A stretch of 5,225 bases of DNA from Actinomycetes bacterium (GCA_023437285.1 JAEZGP010000262.1:1-5225), one strand, 5' to 3'; shown: positions 1 to 5,225, counted from the stretch's first letter. The notes: generated by a model not told the origin, from the sequence alone. Numbers and translations are program-made.

Positions 1-573
1 CCCCGCGGCCTCACCCCGGTTGGGGCAGCTCAGCCGTACGCCCGGCACCGGCGTGGCGCCGCGCGGGTGCGGGTCCCAGACCACCGGGGTGCGCCCCGTC
101 GTCTCGGACAGCAGCCGGCGCACCGCGGCCAGCCCGGTCACGCCCCGCCCGTAGTCACTGACCAGGACGGCCGACGCGGCGCGCAGCGCCGACGACGCCC
201 GGGCCGGCAGGTCGCCGTAGGTGCCCACGGCCACGCCCCGGTCGAGCCGCAGCAGCGGGTGCTGGCCCGACCGCAGGCGGATCTTCTCGGCGGTCGTCCC
301 GTCGTACCCGATGGGCAGCAGCTCGACCCCCGCGGCCGAGAGCAGCGCGCGGACCTGCTGGCCCGCGGCGTCGGCGCCGACCGCGCCGATGAGGACCACC
401 TCGGCGCCGTCGTGGGCGAGGAAGCTCGCCGCGAGACCCGCGCCGCCGGCCCGCTCCACACTGGACAGTTCCGTGAGAACCGGCACCGGCGCGTCCGGGC
501 ACAGCCGGTCGGCGACGCCGGTGACGTCCCGGTCCAGCAGCACGTCCCCGACCACCACGATAGGGCCGCTCAC
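1..573 (-). CDS. hldE: HldE/RfaE-like heptose 7-phosphate kinase, PfkB family (N-terminal part, cut by window edge)
   Basis: This is the first 191 residues of a PfkB/ribokinase-fold sugar kinase resembling the N-terminal domain of HldE, which phosphorylates D-glycero-D-manno-heptose 7-phosphate at C1 using ATP. HldE-like landmarks appear in order: VGDVLLDRD at residues 8-16, CPDAPVPV at 25-32, the GGAG loop at 43-46, EKIRLRSGQHPLLRLD at 96-111 (E. coli HldE has a comparable TKLRVLSRNQQLIRLD), LVSDYGRG at 137-144, WDPHPRG at 166-172 and CPN at 183-185. The PfkB catalytic Asp and ATP-binding motifs would lie beyond the left edge, as would any fused adenylyltransferase domain, so it cannot be said whether the protein is bifunctional. 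The GTG start at 573-571 overlaps the gmhA stop in GTGA and has GGGGAG five bases upstream. The usual Asn of the GGxxN substrate loop is Leu47 here, so a changed substrate is possible. Kinase family is secure; substrate rests mainly on the gmhA/gmhB context. Confidence 0.88.
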   Translation of the reverse strand, partial: MSGPIVVVGDVLLDRDVTGVADRLCPDAPVPVLTELSSVERAGGAGLAASFLAHDGAEVVLIGAVGADAAGQQVRALLSAAGVELLPIGYDGTTAEKIRLRSGQHPLLRLDRGVAVGTYGDLPARASSALRAASAVLVSDYGRGVTGLAAVRRLLSETTGRTPVVWDPHPRGATPVPGVRLSCPNRGEAAG

Positions 574-1187
574 AGCGGCTCCCCGGCGAGATGAAGATGC
601 CGGCGGGCCGGCCGCCGCCCCATGCCGAGGACCGCCTCCACCTGCCGGCACAACAGGTGTACGCACATGAGATGCAGCTCCTGCACCGTCTGCGGCTCGG
701 GGCTGCGTACGGCCAGCGCGTCCTCGCAGACGTCCGCGAGCGGGTTCGGCGCGGGCCCGGTCACGGCCCAGGTGTGCACCCCGATGGCCTGCGCGGCGTC
801 GGCGGCGGCCACCAGGTTCGGGCTGGCTCCCGACGTGGAGAACAGGACGAGGACGTCGCCGCGCCGGCCGTGCGCGCGCACCTGCCGCGCGAAGACCTCC
901 TCGAAGCCGTAGTCGTTGGCGATCGCCGTGAGGCTCGAGGTCTCCGCGTTGAGGGCGATCGCCGAGAAGGGCCGGCGATCCTCGGCCAGCTTGCCGACCA
1001 GCTCGGCGGCCAGGTGCTGCGCCTCGGCGGCGCTGCCGCCGTTGCCAGCCGTCAACAGCCGCCCGCCGCCGGTCAGCACGCCCGCGAGCGCGCGTCCCCA
1101 CGTCGCCAACCGCTGCGCCTCGTCGCCGAAGTCGTCGAGCGCGCGGGCCAGCGAGCGCACGTGCCGGTCCGTCAGTTCGTCGATCAT
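570..1187 (-). CDS. gmhA: GmhA-type D-sedoheptulose 7-phosphate isomerase (SIS domain)
   Basis: This 205-residue cytosolic SIS-domain protein matches the usual length of GmhA (about 190-200 residues), which converts sedoheptulose 7-phosphate to D-glycero-D-manno-heptose 7-phosphate, the first step of ADP-heptose synthesis. Visible signatures are AGNGGSAAEAQHLAAEL at residues 47-63 (His58 and Glu62 correspond to the His61/Glu65 pair of E. coli), NDYGFEEVFARQV at 91-103, the phosphate-binding FSTSGASPN at 116-124, and VQELHLMCVH at 168-177, where Gln169 and His177 match E. coli Gln172 and His180. The position of E. coli Asp169 is Gln166 here. The ATG at 1187-1185 shares ATGA with the stop of the preceding glycosyltransferase gene and has AGGAGAAGG seven bases upstream. 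Although the reading frame stays open upstream to about 2234, this start fits both the family N-terminus and the overlap pattern. The C-terminal tail (191-205, Arg/His-rich) extends slightly past the family core. A related SIS isomerase with another ketose phosphate substrate is the main alternative. Confidence 0.92.
   Translation of the reverse strand: MIDELTDRHVRSLARALDDFGDEAQRLATWGRALAGVLTGGGRLLTAGNGGSAAEAQHLAAELVGKLAEDRRPFSAIALNAETSSLTAIANDYGFEEVFARQVRAHGRRGDVLVLFSTSGASPNLVAAADAAQAIGVHTWAVTGPAPNPLADVCEDALAVRSPEPQTVQELHLMCVHLLCRQVEAVLGMGRRPARRHLHLAGEPL
579..584 (-). promoter_or_regulatory. Ribosome binding site for the hldE-like gene
   Basis: GGGGAG on the minus strand ends five bases before the GTG at 573-571. 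It lies inside the last codons of gmhA and supports the choice of this GTG start, which also shares GTGA with the gmhA stop. Confidence 0.6.
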
Positions 1188-2398
1188 GAGGACACCTTCT
1201 CCTGGGGGGTACGGGCGTGCAGCAGGGCCGCGTAGACGTTGGCCATGTGGGCCGCCGTGGCCGGCCACGAGTAGTGCGTACGGGCCCGGTCCAGCGCCGC
1301 CCGGCCGTAGCGGCGCCGCATCGGCGCGTCCGTCAGCAGCTCGCGCAGGGCCTGCGTGAGCCCGGCGACGTCGCCCGGCGGCACCTGACGGCCCGTGACG
1401 CCGTCCAGGACGGTGTCCTGCAGACCACCCACCGCGTACGTGACGACTGGTACGCCGCACGCCATCGCCTCCAGCGGGGTCAGCCCGAACGGCTCGTACC
1501 AGGGCGAGCAGGCGACCACGTCGGCCGAGCGGTACCAGGCCGGCATGTCGGCCGGCGCGATCGGCCCGACCAGCCGCACCCGGTCGGCGATGCCGAGCCG
1601 CTGCGCGAGGTCCGCCAGCCGCTGCCCCTCCGGGTCGGCGGCCGCCCCCTCCGGCGGCCCGCCCACGATCACCAACTCCACGTCGCCGAGCCCGTACACC
1701 GCCCGGATCAGGTCGTCGTAGCCCTTGCGGGGCACCAGCCGGCCCACGGTCACCACCCGGTGCACGCCCGGCGTGCGCGGCGCGGCCGGCCCCTCGGGCG
1801 TGAACCGGTACGTGTTCACCCCGGATGGCACGACCTCCACGCTGTCGAGCGGTACGCCCATGGCGGCCAGCTCGGCGACCTCGTCGCGGCACTGGGCGAC
1901 CACCCGGTCCACGGCGTTGCCCAACTGCGTCTCCACCGCGCAGCGCAGCGGCGGGCTGGTGTCGTCGCCCTGCTGGTAGCGCCGCTTCACCACGCCCAGC
2001 GCGTGGTAGGTGAGCGCCGTCGGGACGCGATGGCTGGCCGTCGCCTCGATGGCCGCCATGCCGCTCATCCAGAAGTGCGCGTGGACCAGGTCGGGCGGGC
2101 CGGCGTCGCCGGACCAGCGCCGCGCCACCCACCGCCCGAACGGCCGCATGTACCCGAACAGCTCGTCCTTGTGCAGCGCGACGGCCGGGCCGGCCGGCAC
2201 GTGCACCACGTCGTACCCGTCGGCGCGTACGCATTCCGGCAGGCGCGGGTCGTCCCGGCGGGTGTACACCTCGACCTGGTGACCCTGGCGGACGAGCGCG
2301 GCGGCCAGCTCGGCCACGTGCAGGTTCTGCCCGCCCGCGTCGACCCCGCCGAGGGCGGCGAGTGGGCTGGCGTGCTCAGAGATCATGCCGATTCTCAT
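1184..2398 (-). CDS. Glycosyltransferase, GT4 family (GT-B fold, predicted retaining)
   Basis: This 404-residue protein has the full two-domain GT-B layout. The N-terminal Rossmann half begins MRIGMISEHASP and carries the loop GGVDAGGQNLHV at residues 17-28, seen in GT4 enzymes such as MshA and sucrose-phosphate synthase; HAHFW is at 106-110. The C-terminal nucleotide-sugar half has VTVGRLVPRKG at 216-226 (Arg220 and Lys225, expected to contact the donor diphosphate) and the E-x7-E motif EPFGLTPLE with Glu302 and Glu310, followed by AMACGVPVV. No signal peptide or membrane segment is seen, so it probably works at the cytoplasmic face of the membrane. The ATG at 2398-2396 overlaps the upstream stop in ATGA and has AGGAGG six bases upstream. 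The frame stays open further upstream, to about 3340, but those residues resemble shadow translation of the neighbouring gene. Its place between an atypical glycosyltransferase and gmhA suggests assembly of a heptose-containing glycan. Donor and acceptor cannot be read from the sequence. Confidence 0.93.
   Translation of the reverse strand: MRIGMISEHASPLAALGGVDAGGQNLHVAELAAALVRQGHQVEVYTRRDDPRLPECVRADGYDVVHVPAGPAVALHKDELFGYMRPFGRWVARRWSGDAGPPDLVHAHFWMSGMAAIEATASHRVPTALTYHALGVVKRRYQQGDDTSPPLRCAVETQLGNAVDRVVAQCRDEVAELAAMGVPLDSVEVVPSGVNTYRFTPEGPAAPRTPGVHRVVTVGRLVPRKGYDDLIRAVYGLGDVELVIVGGPPEGAAADPEGQRLADLAQRLGIADRVRLVGPIAPADMPAWYRSADVVACSPWYEPFGLTPLEAMACGVPVVTYAVGGLQDTVLDGVTGRQVPPGDVAGLTQALRELLTDAPMRRRYGRAALDRARTHYSWPATAAHMANVYAALLHARTPQEKVSS
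1195..1203 (-). promoter_or_regulatory. Ribosome binding site for gmhA
   Basis: AGGAGAAGG on the minus strand sits seven bases before the ATG at 1187-1185, inside the 3' end of the GT4 gene. The reading frame is open far upstream, so this site is what fixes the gmhA start. Confidence 0.72.
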
Positions 2399-3372
2399 GA
2401 CTGGCCTCCTGCGGAGAGGACGGCCGCCGCGGTCTCGGTGGCGGTGACGTCGGCGAGGAGCCGGTCCCAGTCCGCCAGGAACCGGGGCAGGCCGTAACGC
2501 AGGGCCGCCGCCCGGCGCGCGATCGACCCCGCCCGGCGGGCGGCGTCGTGGTCCTCCAGGTAGTACTGCGCCGCGTCGCGCAGTTCCGCCACGTTCGTAC
2601 TGACGACCCCGGCGCGCGCGGGCACGGCCATGGCGACCTCGGTGGTCGCCAGCGCGACGATGGGGCATCCCATGTGCATCGCCTCGATGAGCGACAGGCC
2701 CAGCGAGGTCCACCGGGTCAGGTGCAGGTACACCCGGCGGCGGGCCACGAACCCGTGCATGACGTGCTGGTCGGGGTCCTCGTACGTGCGCACGTTCGGC
2801 CCGGCCAGGCCGTTCACGCCGATGCCGAATACGTCTACGGGGGCGATGTCGGTGAACCGGCCGATGAGGTCCGTGCCGGTGACCCGGCCGCGCCGGACCG
2901 GCTCGTTCGTGACCACCGCGAGGCGGCCCACGTCGCCGGTCCAGTGCGCGTCCGGCTCCGCGACGCCGTGCTCGATCACCGTCGTACGGGTCGACCCGCA
3001 GTCCCAGAACAGGTCGTTGAAGTGGGTGACGTGCACGATCGTCACGTCGTCGCGGTCGGCCAGCGGGTGACGGGTGTCCGGCACGTCGCCGCGCGGCGTG
3101 TTGTGCTCGACATAGATCATCGGCACGGAGCGGCCCAGCCACAGGCGGGCCAGGTCCTCCTCCTCGGGGCGTTGCAGCACGACCACGTCGACGTGTTCGT
3201 TGCGCAGGTCGTCCGGGCTGACCTCGATGGCGTTGTCGGGCCACAGGTAGGTGCGCGGCCGCCCGCGTCCCAGCGGCCCACGGTCGGGCAGCGTCGGCAC
3301 CAGGTACTCGTGGGCGCCGGAGACGAACGCCGTACTCCACGCCGCGTGCACATGCCAGGTCAGAATCCGCAC
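2395..3372 (-). CDS. Glycosyltransferase with GT4-like C-terminal half and altered E-x7-E motif
   Basis: This 325-residue protein is shorter than typical GT4 enzymes. It starts MRILTWHVHAAW and contains YVEHNTPRGD at residues 87-96, HVTHFNDLFWDCG at 114-126, VIEHGV at 132-137, NEPVRRGR at 156-163 and, in the C-terminal half, WTSLGLSLIEAMHMGCPIVA at 221-240. The last segment aligns with the GT4 donor-site motif (E-x7-E followed by AMACGxPVV): Glu230 is kept, but the first Glu is Thr222. From general recall, similar proteins sit in actinomycete heptose/sugar gene clusters, annotated only as glycosyltransferases. No signal peptide or membrane helix is evident. The GTG at 3372-3370 has GAGGAG five bases upstream and lies 13 bases inside the end of the preceding fusion gene; the stop overlaps the next start in ATGA. 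It probably transfers a sugar to the same glycan as its neighbours, but donor, acceptor and anomeric outcome are unknown. A non-catalytic partner role cannot be excluded. Confidence 0.82.
   Translation of the reverse strand: MRILTWHVHAAWSTAFVSGAHEYLVPTLPDRGPLGRGRPRTYLWPDNAIEVSPDDLRNEHVDVVVLQRPEEEDLARLWLGRSVPMIYVEHNTPRGDVPDTRHPLADRDDVTIVHVTHFNDLFWDCGSTRTTVIEHGVAEPDAHWTGDVGRLAVVTNEPVRRGRVTGTDLIGRFTDIAPVDVFGIGVNGLAGPNVRTYEDPDQHVMHGFVARRRVYLHLTRWTSLGLSLIEAMHMGCPIVALATTEVAMAVPARAGVVSTNVAELRDAAQYYLEDHDAARRAGSIARRAAALRYGLPRFLADWDRLLADVTATETAAAVLSAGGQS
2405..2410 (-). promoter_or_regulatory. Ribosome binding site for the GT4 gene
   Basis: A consensus AGGAGG on the minus strand lies six bases before the ATG at 2398-2396. 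It decides this start over the longer open frame extending to about 3340, and is the strongest Shine-Dalgarno sequence in the window. Confidence 0.8.
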
Positions 3373-4949
3373 GTCAACTCCTCAATGGCTGAGACAACCG
3401 CCGCAGGCTCCACATGGGACAGACAGGGGTGGCCCGGCACCGGGCACACGGTGGCGCGCGTGCCCCGGCACGGTGCCCGCGCGTCGCCGAGCCGCACCAC
3501 CGGCACGCCGTACGGGGCCCACCGCGCGTACGGCACGGTCGGCGCGAACAGGCTGACCACCGGCGTACCCACGGCCGCCGCCAGGTGCGCCGGCCCGGTG
3601 TTGCCGACCACGACGGCCCGCGCGCCGGCCAGTACGGCCGCCAGTTCGGGCAGCGGGGTCCGCCCGCCGAGGTCGACGCCGTCGCTGCCCGCCACCCGGG
3701 CGGTCAGCACCGTCTCGTCGGGTGCCCCGGTGACAAGTACCCGCCAGCCCGCGGCCCGCAGCGCGGTCACGAACGCCGCGCACAGGTCCGGCGGGCACGC
3801 CCGCGCGGGCACGCTCGCGCCGGGGTGCACCACGACGTAGGGCTCCCCGCCCGTCAGCTCCGCCACGTCGGGCAGCGGGCCGCGCAGTCGCAGCCGCCCG
3901 TCATCGCCGGGCGGAAGCTCAAACCCAGCCGCGCGGGCCAGGCCCAGCGCGCGTTCGGCCTCCGGCACGTCCAGGTCGTCGCGGACCCGCACGTCGAGCA
4001 GCGACCCCGGGTAGTCCACGCTGATGGCCGACACGCGGCCCACCCCGGCCAGCCGCAGCAGCAGCGCGGTCGGCAACGCCGACTGGTGGTACGACGTGAC
4101 GATGAGCGCCTCGTCGACGGCCGCCGCGCGCAGCTGCTTGACGAGCAGCTCCACGGACTCCTCCGTGACCGGCGGCGGCTGCGGGTCGATCCACGGCGCC
4201 GTCCACTCGATCAGCTCGTCCACGCCCGGCAACAGCTGCGCGGCCGTCCGTCCCCGGGGTCCACACAGGAGGGTCACCCGCGCGGCACCGGCGGCGACCG
4301 CCCGGATCGCCGGGCCGGTCACCAGCACGTCGCCCGCCGAGTCCGACCGCACGACCAGGACGTGCCCCGCCGGTACCCGCGTCGCGCCGCCGTCGCTCTC
4401 CTCGCGTGCCTCGGCCCCGGGCGAGCGCTGCGCCACGATCCACTCCGCGGCCCCGACCAGGTCCGCGACCACCGTCGGCGCGGCCGCGATCTCCTCAGCC
4501 CCCGTCACCGGCGTCGGCACGAGGACGCTCGCCGCGCCGGCCGCGTGCGCCGCCCCCACGTCGGCCCCGATGTCGCCGACGATCACGCAGCGGGCCGGGT
4601 CGACGCCCAACTGCGCGGCCGCCGCGAACACCAGGCCCGGTCGCGGCTTGCGGCACGCGCAGCCGTCCTCGGCGGCGTGCCGGCAGAACTGCCACGCCTC
4701 GAACGGGCCGAGCAGCTCCTCGATGCGGGCCCGCACGGCGTGCATCTGCGCCTCCGTGAACAGCCCGCGCGCCAGGCCCGACTGGTTGGTGACCACCCCG
4801 AGCCGGTACCCGGCCGCCCGCAACCGGTCCAGCGCCTCCCGCGCTCCCGGCCGCGGCCGCACCAGCGCCGGATCGCCGTTGTAGGGCACGTCCTCGACCA
4901 GCGTGCCGTCCCGGTCGAACAGCACAGCGTCGAACCGCCGCGCGCTCAC
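3360..4949 (-). CDS. gmhB: Fusion: GmhB-type heptose 1,7-bisphosphate phosphatase + GT9 heptosyltransferase-like domain
   Basis: This 529-residue protein joins two enzymes normally separate. Residues 1-172 form a HAD phosphatase of the GmhB/histidinol-phosphatase type: FDRDGT with nucleophile Asp12 and acid/base Asp14, VTNQSGLARG at 53-62, a zinc loop with Cys89, His91, Cys97 and Cys99, Lys101, and VGDIGAD with Asp126 and Asp130. It should convert heptose 1,7-bisphosphate to heptose 1-phosphate. A polar Ala/Glu/Gly-rich linker (about 173-195) leads to a GT9 domain at 196-525: VLVVRSDSAGDVLVTGPAIR, where Asp207 aligns with the catalytic Asp13 of WaaC; VVHPGA at 373-378; GNTGPAHLAAAVGTPVVSLF at 449-468; and CPVPGHPCL at 502-510, a Cys-rich ending resembling one seen in heptosyltransferases. 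The GTG at 4949-4947 overlaps the upstream stop in GTGA; only a G-rich tract precedes it, but the N-terminus fits GmhB. The frame is continuous throughout. Phosphatase and GT9 folds are secure; heptose as the transferred sugar is inferred. Confidence 0.92.
   Translation of the reverse strand: MSARRFDAVLFDRDGTLVEDVPYNGDPALVRPRPGAREALDRLRAAGYRLGVVTNQSGLARGLFTEAQMHAVRARIEELLGPFEAWQFCRHAAEDGCACRKPRPGLVFAAAAQLGVDPARCVIVGDIGADVGAAHAAGAASVLVPTPVTGAEEIAAAPTVVADLVGAAEWIVAQRSPGAEAREESDGGATRVPAGHVLVVRSDSAGDVLVTGPAIRAVAAGAARVTLLCGPRGRTAAQLLPGVDELIEWTAPWIDPQPPPVTEESVELLVKQLRAAAVDEALIVTSYHQSALPTALLLRLAGVGRVSAISVDYPGSLLDVRVRDDLDVPEAERALGLARAAGFELPPGDDGRLRLRGPLPDVAELTGGEPYVVVHPGASVPARACPPDLCAAFVTALRAAGWRVLVTGAPDETVLTARVAGSDGVDLGGRTPLPELAAVLAGARAVVVGNTGPAHLAAAVGTPVVSLFAPTVPYARWAPYGVPVVRLGDARAPCRGTRATVCPVPGHPCLSHVEPAAVVSAIEELTCGF
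3378..3383 (-). promoter_or_regulatory. Ribosome binding site for the 325-residue glycosyltransferase gene
   Basis: GAGGAG on the minus strand lies five bases before the GTG at 3372-3370, within the last codons of the gmhB-GT9 fusion gene. It supports the GTG start and the 13-base overlap with the upstream gene. Confidence 0.75.
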
Positions 4950-5225
4950 CGCCCCGCCCCCGCGCGGCCGGCACGCGGTCCAGCGTCGGCCGTCGGCCGC
5001 CGTCCGACCGTTGCCGTCATTTCCGTCGGCATCCGCCGCACGTCGCGGTGGGCATACCAGCCGCGCAGCCAGTACGCCACGGCCACCGGCGGGATCGCCG
5101 CGCTGGTCAGCACCATCGTCGCCACCTCGCCCGGCGTGCGCGGGCCGGGGGCGATGCGCCGGGCCGCGAACTCGGCCGTCAGCGCCAGCCAGGCCGCCCC
5201 GGCGAGCAGGGCCGTCGTCCGGTGC
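4946..5225 (-). CDS. C-terminal fragment of a membrane-associated protein, probable GT2 glycosyltransferase (cut by window edge)
   Basis: The last 92 residues of a protein whose start lies beyond the right edge, read with the first complete codon at 5224-5222. Two hydrophobic stretches are visible: residues 4-20 of the fragment (ALLAGAAWLALTAEFAA) and about 34-53 (VATMVLTSAAIPPVAVAYWL), joined by RRIAPGPRTPGE, followed by a basic RGWYAHRDVRR segment and a disordered Arg/Ala/Gly-rich tail. This layout, with TPGEVATM and AIPPVAV, resembles the C-terminus of actinobacterial family-2 glycosyltransferases encoded next to HAD/GT9 genes; that match is from recall, and no catalytic motif is inside the window. 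The stop TGA at 4948-4946 overlaps the GTG of the gmhB-GT9 gene, so the two are probably co-translated. The hydrophobic segments would place its active site at the inner membrane face. Another polytopic membrane protein is possible. Confidence 0.62.
   Translation of the reverse strand, partial: HRTTALLAGAAWLALTAEFAARRIAPGPRTPGEVATMVLTSAAIPPVAVAYWLRGWYAHRDVRRMPTEMTATVGRRPTADAGPRAGRAGAGR

Larger units (their letters stand above)
1..5225 (-). other. Part of one translationally coupled heptose/glycan operon
   Basis: Six consecutive minus-strand genes overlap at every junction: GTGA at 4946-4949, 13 bases at 3360-3372, ATGA at 2395-2398, ATGA at 1184-1187 and GTGA at 570-573. No space remains for internal promoters or terminators outside coding sequence. 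The gene set (GmhA, HldE kinase, GmhB, GT9, two GT-B enzymes and a probable GT2) is consistent with making a nucleotide-activated heptose and transferring it to a glycan. Both ends of the operon lie outside the window. Confidence 0.85.

Noticed and set aside
1188..2234. N-terminal extension of the gmhA frame upstream of the ATG at 1187
   Set aside because: The extra residues are Arg/Gly/Ala-rich shadow sequence over the GT4 gene; the ATG at 1187 has a good ribosome binding site, an ATGA overlap and a family-typical N-terminus.
1217..2497. A 426-codon open frame on the plus strand
   Set aside because: It mirrors the GT4 gene on the other strand and shows low-complexity Arg/His/Gly composition typical of shadow translation; no recognisable motif or ribosome binding site.
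2399..3340. N-terminal extension of the GT4 frame upstream of the ATG at 2398
   Set aside because: The extension is shadow sequence of the 325-residue glycosyltransferase gene; AGGAGG sits directly before the ATG at 2398, and MRIGMISEHASP is a normal GT4 start.
2548..3840. A 430-codon open frame on the plus strand
   Set aside because: It lies opposite two well-supported minus-strand glycosyltransferase genes, its translation is Arg/Pro/Val/His-rich with no domain, and long antisense frames are expected at this GC content.
4360..4435. Possible frameshift joining two genes in the gmhB-GT9 linker
   Set aside because: The frame is continuous, both domains are complete, and the linker composition (Ala, Glu, Gly, Ser) looks like a natural interdomain linker, so a genuine fusion is the simpler reading.
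3919..4443. A 174-codon minus-strand frame inside the gmhB-GT9 gene
   Set aside because: It is out of frame with the fusion gene and rich in Arg/Gly repeats, with no domain; the in-frame protein shows clear HAD and GT9 motifs across the same bases.
4950..4975. Poly-G/C tract upstream of the gmhB-GT9 start as a promoter or terminator
   Set aside because: It lies inside the 3' coding end of the upstream gene, encodes its Arg/Gly/Ala tail, and shows no hairpin with a U-tract or recognisable -10/-35 elements.
1..5225. Mobile elements, CRISPR arrays, tRNA/rRNA genes or long repeats
   Set aside because: The window is filled end to end with overlapping coding sequence of uniform composition; no terminal inverted repeats, spaced direct repeats, transposase motifs or RNA-gene signatures were seen.

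Overview
The window is a gene-dense, very GC-rich stretch. Nearly all third codon positions are G or C, and GTG starts are used alongside ATG. This points to a high-GC actinomycete of the Streptomyces or Micromonosporaceae type; the genus cannot be settled from this sequence alone. Every supported gene lies on the minus strand, so transcription runs from the right edge to the left edge.

In transcription order the window holds six genes. First is the C-terminal end of a membrane-associated protein, probably a family-2 glycosyltransferase (5225-4946). Next is a 529-residue fusion of a GmhB-type heptose-bisphosphate phosphatase with a GT9 heptosyltransferase-like domain (4949-3360). It is followed by a 325-residue glycosyltransferase with an altered GT4-like active-site motif (3372-2395), a canonical 404-residue GT4/GT-B glycosyltransferase (2398-1184), and a 205-residue GmhA-type sedoheptulose-7-phosphate isomerase (1187-570). 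Last is the first 191 residues of an HldE/RfaE-type PfkB heptose kinase, cut by the left edge (573-1).

All five gene junctions overlap. Four are 4-base ATGA/GTGA overlaps and one is a 13-base overlap, so this is almost certainly one translationally coupled operon. There is no intergenic space. I saw no promoter, terminator, RNA gene, mobile element, CRISPR array or attachment site, so the operon promoter must lie beyond the right edge.

Taken together, GmhA, the HldE kinase domain and GmhB make up the classical route from sedoheptulose 7-phosphate towards ADP-D-glycero-beta-D-manno-heptose. Four glycosyltransferases are available to build a heptose-containing glycan. The adenylyltransferase half of HldE and any HldD epimerase would have to lie to the left, outside the window. 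An actinomycete has no lipopolysaccharide, so the acceptor and final product (surface polysaccharide, glycolipid, glycoprotein or secreted metabolite) are the open question.
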